Shown: positions 42,633 to 55,700, counted from the stretch's first letter. The stretch is 64,000 nucleotides of DNA from Linanthus parryae (GCA_023055425.1 JALGPY010000002.1:155569345-155633344), one strand, 5' to 3'. A program made the numbers and translations. The notes: generated by a model from the sequence alone, not told the origin.

Positions 42633-45491
42633 ATGGTGGTTTTTGAGGATTCGTCGCTTCATGGTCTTGCCAATCTCACGATTTCGAGCGAAGATGGAGA
42701 CCAGAGCATAGTTATAACGCTACCAGTCTACCCTCCTGCTGGAACCGTCACTCCCGATCACACTCTTATGGGGCAGCCTCATCCTAAGCAATGGTATGCT
42801 AAACTCCGAGCAAACTTAGTTGTCCCAGGAAAGCGCGACCCCATCCTCGTTGACGCATTCTTCTTGGAGTCTTCAACTCATGTTGATGGCAGCGATTCAT
42901 CCCGCTTATTAATCGAGCAAATCAACCAGGGCTACGTGAAATGGAGTAAGACCTCCTTCAACTTCGGGGAAGCTCCTTTCACTGATGGTTATTGGGAATG
43001 GCTAGAACTTGTACTTAGCCAACATTCTCGTATTCTTAACGAAGCAAGCATATATGACGCTCTATACGCCTCTTTGTTCACCTACGACCGAAGTAGCCGC
43101 GTTTTCCGATCGTTCTGCGAATATTGGTGTCCGCTGACAAATACTCTTCATGTTCCGACCGGCGAATTGTCCATCTCACTTTGGGATATTTGTGACATCG
43201 GCGGCCTGCCCATTCATGGGTTATTTTACGACGAAGTTGTACCTTCGGCAACGGAACTTCTTGGTGACGGATGTGAATCGCTTCCTTCAAGTTGCAAGTC
43301 CTTGTTTGCAGCATATCATCATATTTGCTGCAAACTAAACGCTTCTTCAGTTGGTATAAAAGACTGGGTGGAGTTCTGGTTTCGAGGTCCGTTGAGGTAC
43401 AAGGTACCGCCTAAGCGTTCCCACCGGAAGGCCAACAAAGAACCTAAGATTACCAACAACCCAACAGGTATCATAAGCTTCCGTCGACGTTCAGCAGAGG
43501 AAGATGTCGTTTTTGAAGAATTAGCTACTCCTGAAGGCGAGAGGGATGAGCTATATTTATCAGCTCTTCTATCATGTTGGATTTGCTCATTTATGCTTCC
43601 GAGCGACGTGTCCCTGTGTATTCGTCCAAGTGTATTCAAGGCAGCAAGCTTGATGGCCTGTGGGAAGAAATTTTCATTGGCGGTTCCGGTGCTTGCCAGC
43701 ATCTACCGCGGTTTAGGACTTATTTCTAATTCAGCCGCTCCTAGCTCTTGTAACGCCGTATTCCCAGTTCATTATGTATACGGATGGCTCGGAAAACACT
43801 TGGACACATATTGGCGCACGAAAGAGCCTACTCGCTCTAATAGCCGGGCCTTTATGGCTAAGCTTGGTGGTGAAAAGATGGCGAATCAATATGATGACGT
43901 TCATGCACGACAACTTTTCCTCGATATTGATCCTTTGAGTTTACCATTCTCATTTCTGTCCTACGACGAAGACGTATTTTTCCGCGATGACGGCCAGTTA
44001 TCATCATACAGGACCGATTATTTGATTAGCCTCCGTTCCAGCTACCTGACACTTCGTAACAACAACGAATTCATCGTTGAAGCGTACAGTCCCCATAGGT
44101 TCGCTAGACAATTCAACTTTTGCCAAGACATCCCAGGAAAGTTGAAGAAGGAGATAACAGATGGAACTCTAGAAGAAATTGTTTCCCTCTGGAATTCTAG
44201 CATGCAACTATCTACCCAAGCTAAATTTGTGTTGCCATCGCGCTCATCTAGGCGATCAGCCACCAGTAGATACGTCGATTGGTGGGAAAGACACACCCGT
44301 GCATCCCTTGGAGAGTCTACGGAACCAAAACGTACTGAGCTCCCATCACTAAAGGCAGGGAAGCATAAAAATTCGCAGGTAGAACCTAAGAGCAGCCCAA
44401 ATACAACTGCTTCTAAACCTGAAGTCATCATGCAGCCCCCTAAAGGCCTTTCTAATCATAGAAAAATTAACATGAAAGCTTCTGCTCCCAAAGTCGCATC
44501 TCTGGTTGTTAAATGCCCAAGCTTGCCGCAAGTCAATACAGAGAAAAAGGTTCAAATACCTTTTCCTTCAGATGAAGAAAGCGACTCTAGCGGAAGAGAG
44601 AGACACCCGAAAAGGATGAAGAGGAAACACATTAGTCCCATCCATGATATTCCGAAAACAAATGTCGAAGACTTTGGCGACAATCATCCTGTCTCTCCAG
44701 CGAAACGACGCGACGACATCCCATCCTCCAGTGAATGTTCAGTACAAGGCCCTCACTGCCTAGATGTGTTGATGTCTTACAAGGAAAGTGCCTCCCCTAA
44801 GGTACATGCTCCTCCTTCTGCCCAAAGACTACCACTGGAACCTCCGAGTCGAACTTTGTCAAGTCCTTTGAGGAAATCAGGGGCTGAACCATCAATATTC
44901 CCGACTGAAAGATATGTTCGCGATGCTAACAAGTTGTACGTCTCATTCTTATGGAACGAGATATCAAAAAAGTTAGCTAAAGACCCGCTACACCTCTTGA
45001 GCCCATTAAAGGAGAAAGTTGAGGAGATTTTGACCGACATTGAAGGCCATAGTGTCCCGGGCATCGTGACTGCACGGCGACTTGTCGACATATTTTTTAA
45101 GAACATTAAGACTTATGAAGTCGTTTACAACAATGTTGCGGAGAAAGACTGTGGTGCGTGCCTATCTAGCTCTCGAGAGGAAAGTAACCGACGTCTATCT
45201 ATCGCCCAACAAAAACAAGCCCAATGTGCCAAGGATCTAGGCGCCCTTCAGGATGAAATTAAAGATATTGATTCTCAAATGGAGAATTTACTTGCTCTCA
45301 AGAAATCCAAGGAGGAATTATGCTTTCAAAAGGAAGAACAAATGTCCCAGGCCCAAGCTGAAGTTTCGGGCATTCAAGAACAACTTACAGCATCCGTCGA
45401 GAATGATAAAGAACTGAAATTTAAAACCACCCTGGAGAAGACCTTGGAGGCTAGCCGTGATGAGTTGATCAACTTCAAATTTTTCCCATAA
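42633..45491 (+). CDS. Plant mobile domain (PMD) protein, 952 aa, antisense gene within element G
   Basis: An uninterrupted ORF opens in a strong context (ACCATGG). Residues ~95-520 have the plant mobile domain (aminotransferase-like) look: FTDGYWEWLELVLSQHSRIL, IYDALYASLFTYDRSSRVFRSFCEYWCPLTNTLH, GELSISLWDICDIGGLPIHG, CIRPSVFKAASLMACGKKFSLAVPVLASIYRGLGLIS, FPVHYVYGWLGKHLDTYW. Residues ~560-770 are basic and Ser/Pro-rich and carry putative nuclear signals (KRMKRKH, SPAKRR). Residues ~780-950 are helical, ending in a probable coiled coil rich in Lys/Glu/Gln. PMD proteins of the MAIN/MAIL type act in nuclear gene silencing and genome stability in Arabidopsis; transposon-borne PMD genes are common, and Tat elements often carry extra ORFs on either strand. 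The role here is unknown. Confidence 0.8.
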   Translation: MVVFEDSSLHGLANLTISSEDGDQSIVITLPVYPPAGTVTPDHTLMGQPHPKQWYAKLRANLVVPGKRDPILVDAFFLESSTHVDGSDSSRLLIEQINQGYVKWSKTSFNFGEAPFTDGYWEWLELVLSQHSRILNEASIYDALYASLFTYDRSSRVFRSFCEYWCPLTNTLHVPTGELSISLWDICDIGGLPIHGLFYDEVVPSATELLGDGCESLPSSCKSLFAAYHHICCKLNASSVGIKDWVEFWFRGPLRYKVPPKRSHRKANKEPKITNNPTGIISFRRRSAEEDVVFEELATPEGERDELYLSALLSCWICSFMLPSDVSLCIRPSVFKAASLMACGKKFSLAVPVLASIYRGLGLISNSAAPSSCNAVFPVHYVYGWLGKHLDTYWRTKEPTRSNSRAFMAKLGGEKMANQYDDVHARQLFLDIDPLSLPFSFLSYDEDVFFRDDGQLSSYRTDYLISLRSSYLTLRNNNEFIVEAYSPHRFARQFNFCQDIPGKLKKEITDGTLEEIVSLWNSSMQLSTQAKFVLPSRSSRRSATSRYVDWWERHTRASLGESTEPKRTELPSLKAGKHKNSQVEPKSSPNTTASKPEVIMQPPKGLSNHRKINMKASAPKVASLVVKCPSLPQVNTEKKVQIPFPSDEESDSSGRERHPKRMKRKHISPIHDIPKTNVEDFGDNHPVSPAKRRDDIPSSSECSVQGPHCLDVLMSYKESASPKVHAPPSAQRLPLEPPSRTLSSPLRKSGAEPSIFPTERYVRDANKLYVSFLWNEISKKLAKDPLHLLSPLKEKVEEILTDIEGHSVPGIVTARRLVDIFFKNIKTYEVVYNNVAEKDCGACLSSSREESNRRLSIAQQKQAQCAKDLGALQDEIKDIDSQMENLLALKKSKEELCFQKEEQMSQAQAEVSGIQEQLTASVENDKELKFKTTLEKTLEASRDELINFKFFP

Positions 45492-45647
45492 TCCTTAAAG
45501 AACTTTTTTTCTTCTTTCGAGTTCCAGCTAGATTTCCTCTTAAAGTCGTTTAATTTATTTATTTTTATTTTTTACATAAATGGAGCAATCTTTGGATTTA
45601 GTAAAGACGAATTGTCGAAGTGTGAACTGTTCTGAAACTCTTTCAAC

Positions 45648-45653
45648 AATAAA
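45648..45653 (+). terminator. Putative polyadenylation signal of the PMD gene
   Basis: AATAAA lies 157 bases after the stop codon, in a T-rich region as usual for plant 3' ends. Another reading of the cleavage region is possible; transcript ends would decide. Confidence 0.4.
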
Positions 45654-46218
45654 CTTGCTATTAATTTAATAGCTTTTCATGTAACTTCATGTTGACCTTC
45701 ACGCAGCAACTAAAGCATGCCGGACCCTTTTTTCCAATTTTCCATTTTTTTGTCGTCATAACTTTGCAGCGTTTTTTTTTCCTCAGCTGTTAATGGATGA
45801 GTTAATGGATGAAACTCTGAATTGCATCCATGGGGCTCTTGAATCATGAACAACATAATGGAATTTAGGACAAATTCGTCTAAATAACAGTACTTTCATT
45901 CTTGGAGCCAATTCCCCAAAAATATTGATACTGTTCCTTCACGAAGATGTTGATAATTCTTGGAAAACATCCAGGAGATCATCCAGGCCAATATCCTGAA
46001 ATTCTTGAATTTCTGATTTTTTTATTCCCTTTTTCTCCGATGTCGCGAACGTCAATTCTAAATTCACGTGACATTACTCATAGGAAATGTGGGTGGGAAC
46101 CTGGATTGGCATCATGAGAGTATCTCAAATATATCAGGGTGATATGCTGGATAATGTCCAGGACAATATCCTGGCAATATCCCAAAATTCCTGTTTTTTT
46201 TTTTTTTTTTTTTTTTGG

Positions 46219-46802
46219 TGTGTGCGCATCGCGAATATAGTTCTCAGTTCCCGCGATGTTATTAAAAGTTATTTGGAACAACATCATGTACCAGGGAAAT
46301 ATCCTGAGAAGACACCCAAAATTCGGGGGCAACATCGCGAATGGCATAGAGACTCTAGGGTAATGTCCTCAAAGCCCCTATGAACCTGTTTCACGGATGA
46401 AAATCTGGAATTGCATCATGAGAAGCATCTCAAATATATCAGGGTGATATGCTGGCTAATGTCCAGGACAATATCCTAAATAATATCTTGAAATTCCTTA
46501 CGTAACGTCCGTGTGCGCATCGTGAATATAGTTCTCAGTTCCCGTGATGTTATTAAAAGTTATTTGGAACAACATCATGTACCAGGGAAATATCCTGAGA
46601 AGACACCCAAAATTCGGGGGCAACATCGCGAATGGCATAGAGACTCTAGGGTAATGTCCTCAAAGCCCCTATGAACCTGTTTCACGGATGAAAATCTGGA
46701 ATTGCATCATGAGAAGCATCTCAAATATATCAGGGTGATATGCTGGCTAATGTCCAGGACAATATCCTAAATAATATCTTGAAATTCCTTACGTAACGTC
46801 CG
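46219..46802. repeat. Two near-identical 292-bp tandem copies
   Basis: GTGTGCGCATCGCGAATATAG at 46219 recurs as GTGTGCGCATCGTGAATATAG at 46511, and the sequence between is repeated almost without change (for example TTATTTGGAACAACATCATG, GAACCTGTTTCACGGATG). A third partial copy (ATCATGAGAGTATCTCAAATATATCAGGG) lies upstream at 46110. This is a younger expansion inside the old repeat field. Confidence 0.9.
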
Positions 46803-48645
46803 AAATAGCACCTAGAATGGCATAGGAATTCCAAAGAAATGTTCTGAAAGCCAGCGAGAACTTCTGGGTGATATCATGAATAAAAAAAAAAACCAAGAAT
46901 TTCATGTTGAGCAGCATTCTGGATACATCGGGTTGACATTCCAGATAATATCCCGGATTTTTCCTAGGTAATATCCTGAAATTCTTGAATTTCGATTTTT
47001 TTTTTATCCCATCATGAATATCATTCTGAATTTCTGTGACATTATTTAGCAGAACATCCGGAATAGCATCCTGAACCGCGAAATATCCTGAGAAAACGTC
47101 CGGAATCTGCCGGAATATCCCGAATGACATAGAATTTCTTGGGAAATATCAAGCGTGACATCTAGTATCACGTCGTGACATAAGTAACATGCTGAATAAT
47201 ACCCTGGGAAGTATCAGGAAAGCATCCAGGATGATATCGTGGATGTTATCTTCACATTTTACCTTAATCGGACTATTCAGATTTATTTGACGAAGGACAC
47301 CTTGGGAACAAAGAGGAAAATTTCATTCTACCATCTTGGGTGACATATCATTCCAAATTGCGGACGATATCACGAAAAGAATGACGGAAATGGCATCCTG
47401 AGCTCGGAATATCCTTGGGGAGCATCCTGGAAATCATCCTGAGTGATCCTGGGTGAAATTATGGATAATATCCAGGAAATTATCCTGAACTTTATGCTGG
47501 ATATTATCCTAGAAAATATTCAGGATATTTTGCTGGAAAGTATCCTGGGTGACATCTTAGGTAATGTCTTGGACTAACATCTATATATACCTTGAATATG
47601 CATCCGGAACATGCGGATAATGTATTTGATGGCGTAGGAGCTCCTAGGTGACATCTTTGAGAGGTTATCCAAAGCTCCTGGGTAAAATCATCCCGGATAT
47701 TATCCTGGACGATATCCTAGGTGATATCTGCTGAAAATTAAATCACGGTGGCATCCGGTGTATTCCCTTGACTAGAATCTTGGCAATATCTTGAATATGC
47801 GTTTGTAATATGTAGATAATACCCTTAATGATGTAACATCTCCTAGATAACATCCAGGAAAGTCATTAGAAAGCTCCAGGTAATATCATGTACAATGTCC
47901 TGTATTGTATTTAGAAAGAGAATTCGTCGCTTGACGTAGTTTCACTCATGAGCGAAATGGAACAAAATTTAGAATCCAGTAGAGACGCCCTGTTGAAATT
48001 TCTAGCTGTTCTAAAGCTATTACTTCTGCCCATTTTTTTGTTGCTATACAGTTTCTCAGCAAAAACCTTGTCACGAATCATTCTGGAACCCCTTTTTTTG
48101 CTTGAGATCTAGTTAGAATTCCTTTATCTCCATTAATCTCGTTTCTCATTGCGCGCACCTTTTGCATAATCTGGATAATATTCTTTAATCCCTTAGACCG
48201 TGGCATTCTTTCATGTAACCTTGCGTGGGCTTTCACGAGCAGCTGGAGCATGTCAGACTTATATTTTTTTTTTCTAATTTTTTTTATTCTCTATTTTCAC
48301 TTCCCTTTGCAAATTGTGCTCCCTTTTCTTGCTGCCCAGACCATACAATCTTAAGGGAGTCAAAGTGCCTGTGAGCTTCCCTGACGAAAATTCAGGATGA
48401 ATATTAAAAGTCCTATTTTTTTATATTTATTTCTTCCTTGTGTACTCCCTTTTTTTGCCAGGATGTTCCCCTTCATTCACACAATGTGCTAGTGTCCCTG
48501 CTACCCCTATGCATCAACGCACTGGGCTACATTTCGACAATCTGATCTGCACGCCGTCGACAAGTAAAATTCTAGTGTCAACCAAAATGAAGGGCGGGTG
48601 AACCTTATAAATCTATTTTACCTTTTGCTGGAAAAAAAAAGCATA

Positions 48646-48776
48646 GAATTCTTTTATTTGACAACACTCTCTCTTCACATCCTGGACGTCCGAAAGCGCG
48701 TGCCCATGTTTAGAATTCTTTTATTTGACAATACTCTCTCTTCACAACCTGGACGTCCGAAAGCGCATGCCCACGT
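48646..48776. repeat. 65-bp direct tandem duplication
   Basis: AGAATTCTTTTATTTGACAA followed by CACTCTCTCTTCACATCCTG and GACGTCCGAAAGCGC is repeated once directly (about 48646-48711 and 48711-48776) with a few changes. Confidence 0.88.
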
Positions 48777-49569
48777 TTTTATTTACCGTCCACACCGAAG
48801 GTATCAAGTATCCGTGAGTCACGTCGTGTTTCTCCTCTTCTGGACGACATCCTAATAGGATATCCTACATGTACCTCTGGAACTCACGAGTAATATTGGA
48901 AGGAGGTAGGAACTCCTGGATAATATCAAGAGGAACGTGCAGAATTACATCGCAGCGTGAGCGTATCGGAGATTACATCCCGGGTAACTTCCTAGAGGTT
49001 ATCCCGAATAACATCCTGAAGAGTGTCTCGGATAATATTCCGGGTGCCATTCTGGATAATATTCTGGAAATTATCCTGAGACAAAATCTAAATGATATCT
49101 TGAAAAATATTCTGGAAAAACATCCTGAATAATATCACGGAAATTATCATGGGAGATATCCTAAAATTCTTCGAATAAAATCCCCATTTACGAGGATTTG
49201 CGGTCGACATCCTGAGTGATATCCTGAAAGTTGTCTAAAGCCCCTGAACGGGAACTCGCGAATACTATCCGAAGGACATAGGAAATTCTGGATGATATCA
49301 AAAGTGACATTTCAAATGACAGCTTTAAACTCCAAGGTATTTTCTTGTATATAACTCTTATATATTTTTTCGTTATGTTATCTTGGATAACCTCCATAAT
49401 TTGTAGGTAATATCTTGGATGACACTTAATCCGGGGTGCGGGGTTGTGTTTGATGGTTACGACTGCACTCGAGGGGGTACCCCAAGCTGCCTACGTACCC
49501 TTTTGAGGATCAAGTCGAACGTAGTTCAATTGCGGTGCGTTCACAGTTTATACTCTTGTGTGCAAGGAG

Positions 49570-49735
49570 TAGGGAAGCGGTTTATGCTCATGCCTTAGGA
49601 GCTGTAAAGCAGTTTATGCTCGTACTAGAGGAGCGGTGATGCGGTTTATGCTCGTGCCAGAGCTGTGAAGCAGTTTATGCTCGTACTAAAGGAGCGGTGA
49701 AGCAGTTTATGCTCGTACTAAAGGAGCAGTCATGC
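49570..49735. repeat. Minisatellite, 30-36 bp unit, about five copies
   Basis: The unit GCAGTTTATGCTCGTACTAA with AGGAGCGGTGAA recurs from 49570 to just before the stop of the polyprotein. Upstream of it, GCTGCCTACGTACCC with AGGATCAAGTCGAACGTAG near 49470-49520 is a phrase I recognise from the same position in Tat elements. Confidence 0.88.
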
Positions 49736-49741
49736 GGGTCT

Positions 49742-52700
49742 TCAAGGATAATAACGCTTCAAGAATTTCCCGTTTATGGGACCAATTCTTAAGCCATCTT
49801 CTGCAACGATCTTGTAAGCACCATTAGTGTAAACTTCTTGTACCACATATGGACCATCCCACTTGGAAGTAAACTTGTTCCCGGTCCGATGAGTGGTGAT
49901 GATGGGTCTTCTTACTGCAAGTACCAAGTCCCCTTGTTGAAAGGATCGTACTCGGACCTTCTTATTGAATGCTTTCGACATACGAGCTTGATAACATTCC
50001 AGGCGTTGTTGTGCTTCGAGCCGCTTCTCATCGAGTGCTTCTAACTCTTCAAGGCGCAAGCGTGCATTGTCTTCTTGAGTGAGATCTTCTTGAATTGCAA
50101 TCCTAAGTGAAGGAATTTGACGCTCGAGAGGTAGTACCGCTTCGACTCCATACACCAAGGCATAAGGAGCAGCCTGTGTAGCTGTGCGAAAGGTCGTACG
50201 ATACGCCCAAAGAGCTTCTCCAATCCTTTCATGCCAATCTCGCTTGGACTTGGAGACTACTTTCTTTAACAAGTTGCCAAGGGTCTTGTTGAACGCTTCG
50301 GCGAGACCGTTTGCTGGAGCATTGTACATGGAGGAGTTATGCTGCTTAAAGCCAAATTGTTCTCCTAGGTTTCTCATTAGGCTATTCTCGAAAGGCTTCC
50401 CGTTATCCGTGATGATGTAGCGAGGCACGCCGTAGCGGTAGATGATGTTGTTGCGGATGAATTGCACAACCGTTTCTTTCTTCACTTCCTTCAATGGCAC
50501 AGCTTCAGCCCACTTAGAGAAGTAATCGGTCGCGGCGAGAATGTACAAGTGTCCACCCGAGGATTTCGTTAAGGGTCCTATGGCATCAAGTCCCCATGCC
50601 TCGAAAGGCCAAGATGCAACGGTGGGATGGAGAGGCTCGGGTGCCTGATGAATGAAGTTTGCATGGAATTGACACGGTTGACATCTCTTAGCATAATCCA
50701 TGCAATCTTTGACCATAGTTGGCCAGTAATACCCCATCCTCTTTATTCGAAAGTGGAGTTTTGGCCCTGATTGGTGAGCCCCACATATTCCTGAGTGAGC
50801 TTCTTCAACGGCTTGCATGGCTTCACTTTCGCCCAAGCATCGCAAGAAAACTCCTTCGAATGAACGCCGATACAGAGTATCATTATAAAATATAAAGCGT
50901 GTAGAGCGACGCTTTATGTCAGTCTTTTTACGCGGATCGTCTGGCAACTTCCCGTCCTTTAGAAACTCGATTAAAGGCGTGCGCCAATCTTCTTCTTCAA
51001 TCTCTAAGACCGAGACAACATTGGAATCTTGGTCGATTTGGAAATCATCATCAAATATTGGGGGAACCACCCACTTCTGACATATGGGGACCTTGGCTTC
51101 TGCATCAGGGAGTGTTAGGTTAGACGCGAGTTTGGCTAGTGCGTCAGCCTGGTTATTATCTCTTCTTGGCAAATGGTGTAGGACTACCTCTCCGAGCCAC
51201 GCTATCATTCGAGTGGCATAGTTGTAGAAAGGTAACAATTCTGCCTTCTTAACCTCATAAACTCCGAGGAGCTGATTTATGATTAGCTGGGAGTCTCCAT
51301 ACACGTGAAGTTTGTGGTGCTTTGCTTCAATAGCCATCTCAAGTCCCAATATGAGCGCTTGGTACTCGGCTTCATTGTTTGAGCAATTTTGCGTCAAGGT
51401 GAAGGCGTATGGGAGCACATCACCTTCAGGAGAAACGTATACTACTCCTGCCCCCGCTCCGTTGCGATGAGATGCCCCATCAAAGTACATCTTCCATGGC
51501 TTGCTTTCCTCGATAAAGAAGATATCTTCGTCAGGAAGATCTTCCGATAACTCCCATTCGGCTGGTATCGGATGGTCCGCTAGAAAGTCCGCTAAGGCTT
51601 GCCCTTTGATGGCCTTTTGTGGAACATAGATAATCTCGAATTCCTGCAGCAGTAGAGACCATCTCGCGAGTCGATCGGACAAAACCAGTTTTGACATTAT
51701 GTGCTTAACCGGGTTTGCTTTGGAGACGAGATGCACTGTGTGAGCTTGAAAATAATGCCGCAACTTTTGAATTGCGTACACTAAGGCCAAACACATCTTT
51801 TCTATTGGAGAATAGTTGAGTTCGCATTGAGTCATCATTCTACTGAGATAGTACAAAGCGTTCTCTTTCCCTTCCGCATTCTCCTGGGCAAGTAAGGCCC
51901 CAACGGATCGTTCTTGGGCGGTAATGTATAGGATCAAAGGCTTTCCTGGGATAGGGGCTGCCAACACAGGAGGCTTCATCAAGTAAGCCTTGATGCTATT
52001 GAAAGCATTTCTGCAAGGTTCATCCCACTCGAACGGTACACCCTTCTTCATGAGCCGATTGAACGGTTGACATCTTCCAGCTAAATTGGAAATGAAACGC
52101 CGGAGGTATGCAAGTCTCCCTTGGAGACTTTTAAGGTCGTGGATGGTTCGAGGCTCCGGCATCTTAAGAATAGCTTCAATTTTGGCCTGGTCAATTTCGA
52201 TTCCCCGATGGCGAACAATGAAACCGAGAAACTTTCCGGAGGTGACACCAAACGCACATTTCAGCGGGTTCATTTTCAATTGGTACCGTCGAAGTCGATC
52301 GAACACACTCTTCAAATCCTGAAGATGATCTTTCCTCGCCCTTGTCTTAACCACTAGGTCATCAACGTAGCACTCGACATTTTTGTGGAGCATGTCATCG
52401 AAAATCTTCTGCATTGCTCTTTGATATGTTGCTCCCGCATTCTTTAGACCAAATGGCATCACCTTATAACAGTAAATCCCTTTGGGTGTGCGAAACGCCG
52501 TCAATTCCTCATCCTTTGGAGCCATGCGAATTTGATTGTATCCCGAAGATCCGTCCATAAATGATAACGCCTCGTGGCCCGTGGTTGCGTCCACCATGAG
52601 TTCGGTTATGGGCAGCGGAAAATCGTCTTTGGGACATGCGCTATTGAGATCTCGGAAGTCGACACAAACCCTTGTCTGCCCATTCTTCTTTTTGACGGGG

Positions 52701-55700
52701 ACTATGCTTGATATCCACGTCGGGTACTTGACTTCTCGAACGAATCCTGCTTCGATCAACTTGTTCACCTCTTCTTCTATTTTAGGGATGAGCTCCGGTC
52801 GAAAGCGCCTTTGAGCTTGTTTAACAGGCCTAGCGCCATGCTTGACTGCTAATTGATGTACGGCGACCTTCGGGTCTAGTCCAGGCATTTCTTTATAGCT
52901 CCAAGCAAAAACGTCCTTGTACTCCTTTAAGAGACTTACATACAATTGCTCTTCCTCCGAAGTGAGTAGGGTGCTCAGATATGTCGGCCGCGGATCTTCC
53001 GTCGTCCCCAAGTTGACTTCTTTAAGCTCATCCACTGTGGATTTTACGCCTTCCTCAAGTTTTGGGGGAGCTTCTTCGGCATCTTCCTCCACTTGCATCT
53101 TATCTTCTACAACTGTGATGTGAAGTGATGAACCAACACTTTCTTCGTCGAAAGAAACTTCCCTTGCCTTTGTTGTGGTCCCGGTGTCGATGATAGTTTG
53201 TTGTTTAACTTTTAAACCCTTAGAAACATCAACGACAATCATTGTGCGCCTCTTCATCCGAGATGGGATCGTGCTCTTTATATCCTTGACATCCGCCGGT
53301 GCTGAAGAGTTGTGCTTATCTTTCTGGCAAGGCTTCATCCGAACACTTCTTTGTATACCCAATCTTTCATGAACGGGTTTTCGCGAAGGTTCTTGGATGC
53401 TTGAGACTTTCGGATCTCCAAGTCGGTCAAAGACCGATGGTCGTGTATCATCCCTTCCAAGGCGATCAAAGACGGACATATTTCTTTTACTAGTGGGAAG
53501 TTCACTTTCTTCCGTGATGTAGTGGGTAGCTGCCTTCTTGATGTAGATTTTTGCAGGAGATGGTGGTGTATATCCCAAACCTATGCGAGGTGCGGGTTTC
53601 ACACGCCCCTTTGGATTCAAATTCTTTGCTGTCAAGGTTGGATCATATGTCTCCGTAGGAAGTGTTCCTGCGGAAGGGACTTCGTGTGGCTTGTATCCCG
53701 CCTTTGCCATAAGCTTGTAGGCCTTTGGATCAAAACCTTCTATGGTCCTTTTTGATGGCCATTCTCCATGCTCCGCTTTTGGGCCTTCTTTTGGTCGAAC
53801 AAAACCTTCGATGGTGGATTCAAGTTTAACCTTCTCCATGTTTGTAAGAGGCAAGTTCAAATCCTTTAGTGTCGCGTCTCTGCTCTTTCGTGCCTTATAG
53901 CGCAAGACGGGGATAGTCTCCTTGGTCTCCTTTGCTTCAGCCAACATTGTCTCACTATTCTTTGCGGCTACTTCGACTTCTTTTTCTTCCTCGCGCTTCT
54001 TGACATCCTTTGACGAACCACTTTCTTTATGAGGAGTGAGTTTATAAGTTTTCACAGGTTCAATTTCCCGAAGGATAATTTGCGCAGAGTAAAACTTTGC
54101 ATCGGCGAAATAGGACTCAGCTTCAGTGAAAGGATTTTCATCAGCTACAATTTTCTCCACTACACCATTCCTACAATATTTTAGGCATTGGTGAAGTGTT
54201 GACGGTACGACGCCATTCTCATGGATCCATGGCCGTCCAAGAAGAATTTTGTAGGAGGTCTTTGCTTCAATGACGCTGAAATAAACTCTTGAAACCATAT
54301 CGCCCGTGACGAGATCTAGAGATATTGCCCCCATTGCTCTTTGCCCCCCTTGGTTGAATCCCTGGATAAGTATACGACTTGGTGATAGTTCTTCAGTGGT
54401 TATCCCCAACTCCTTCAATGTTGCGAGCGGCATGAGGTTCACTGCTGATCCTCCATCTACAAATATCCTATTAACCTTCTGCTCGCGAGTATACCCGCTG
54501 ATGAACAAAGGTCGGTTATGGTTTTTGCGACCCAGTAGTAAGTCTTCGTCGGTGAACACAATGGCAGCATCGCCGCAACCTTGGAAAGTTGTCTTGTCGG
54601 AGTGCTTAGGCGAAGAGGGTGTATCTACTTCTTCTTCATCGTCTTCAAAGGTTGTAGTGTCGCAAGTTATCTCTTGAGACTCGGGTTCAAGGGATATGGA
54701 GGTCATATGTGTTGTTGCTGCATCACCTTCTTCTTCCAAGACAATCTTCCCTTCTCTTGCAAGTTGCATGATCTTTTCCTTGAGAACGAAGCACTTTGTC
54801 GTAGGATGACCAAGCAAGCGATGGAATTTGCAATAATTGGGATCATTCGCCTTGTTGGCTTCTTCGGGTCGCTTCGAGTCTTGAAGTTCAAGAATCTTCA
54901 TCTCCATCAATTGCTCGAGCATCGTAGGAACTTCGCTATCGGCAAATGGGTATACCTTCGCCTGCAACTCCTTGAGTGTTGGTCTAGACCTTAAATTCAT
55001 TGCGGTGGAATTAACTTGGTCGGCGTTATTATTCTTTGCTTTGCTTGAGAGCTTCACGGGTGTCGTAGTGACGGCCATGGACTCCTTTTTGTTGGATTTG
55101 ATGGTGAACTTTCCACCTTTGCGATTTTCCTCCCTATGTCCTCCCTTCCACGCGTCAAAAAGAGGTGGTCCTTGGCTCCCGTTAGATGCGATGCTAAGCT
55201 CCATGTCGTGGGCACGCGTAGCAAGTTCCTCGAATGATGTTGGCCTGATTCCTTGAAGTATATACCTTAACCCCCAATGCATGCCTTGGATGCACATCTC
55301 GATTGCTGAACCTTCGGAAAGACGATCCTTGCAGTTTAAACTCAAGTTCCTCCAGCGATTGATGTAGTCAATGGCCTTTTCATCTTTCCATTGGCGAGTG
55401 TTAGTCAATTCAACCATGCTGACAGTCCGTCGTGTGCTGTAGAAACGGTTGAGAAATTCCTGCTCCATTTGCCCCCAACTATCAATAGACCTCGGTTCCA
55501 GCTGACCATACCAGTCGAAGGCATCATCTTTAAGGGTTCTAACAAATTGCTTCACGAGAAGGTCTCCATCGGTTCCGGCGTTGTTACATGTTTCGATGAA
55601 GTGGGCAACATGTTGCCTAGGGTTTCCTTTGCCCGAGAATTGTTGGAACTTAGGAGGATTGTAACCGTCTGGCATGCTTAACTTCTCGATTCTTTCTGTG

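Larger units (their letters stand above)
45950..49430. repeat. Degenerate repeat field rich in (GAT)ATCCTGG, element G spacer
   Basis: About 3.5 kb in which short phrases such as AATATCCTG, CATCCAGGA, GATAATATCC and AACATCCTGA recur every 15-30 bases with many changes. It looks like an old minisatellite expansion. No protein-like ORF was found on either strand. Tandem repeats in the spacer are known from Tat elements. Confidence 0.8.

Noticed and set aside
52086..55681. Plus-strand ORFs opposite the G polyprotein
   Set aside because: They are shadows of the strongly biased gag-pol frame and contain no recognisable features.
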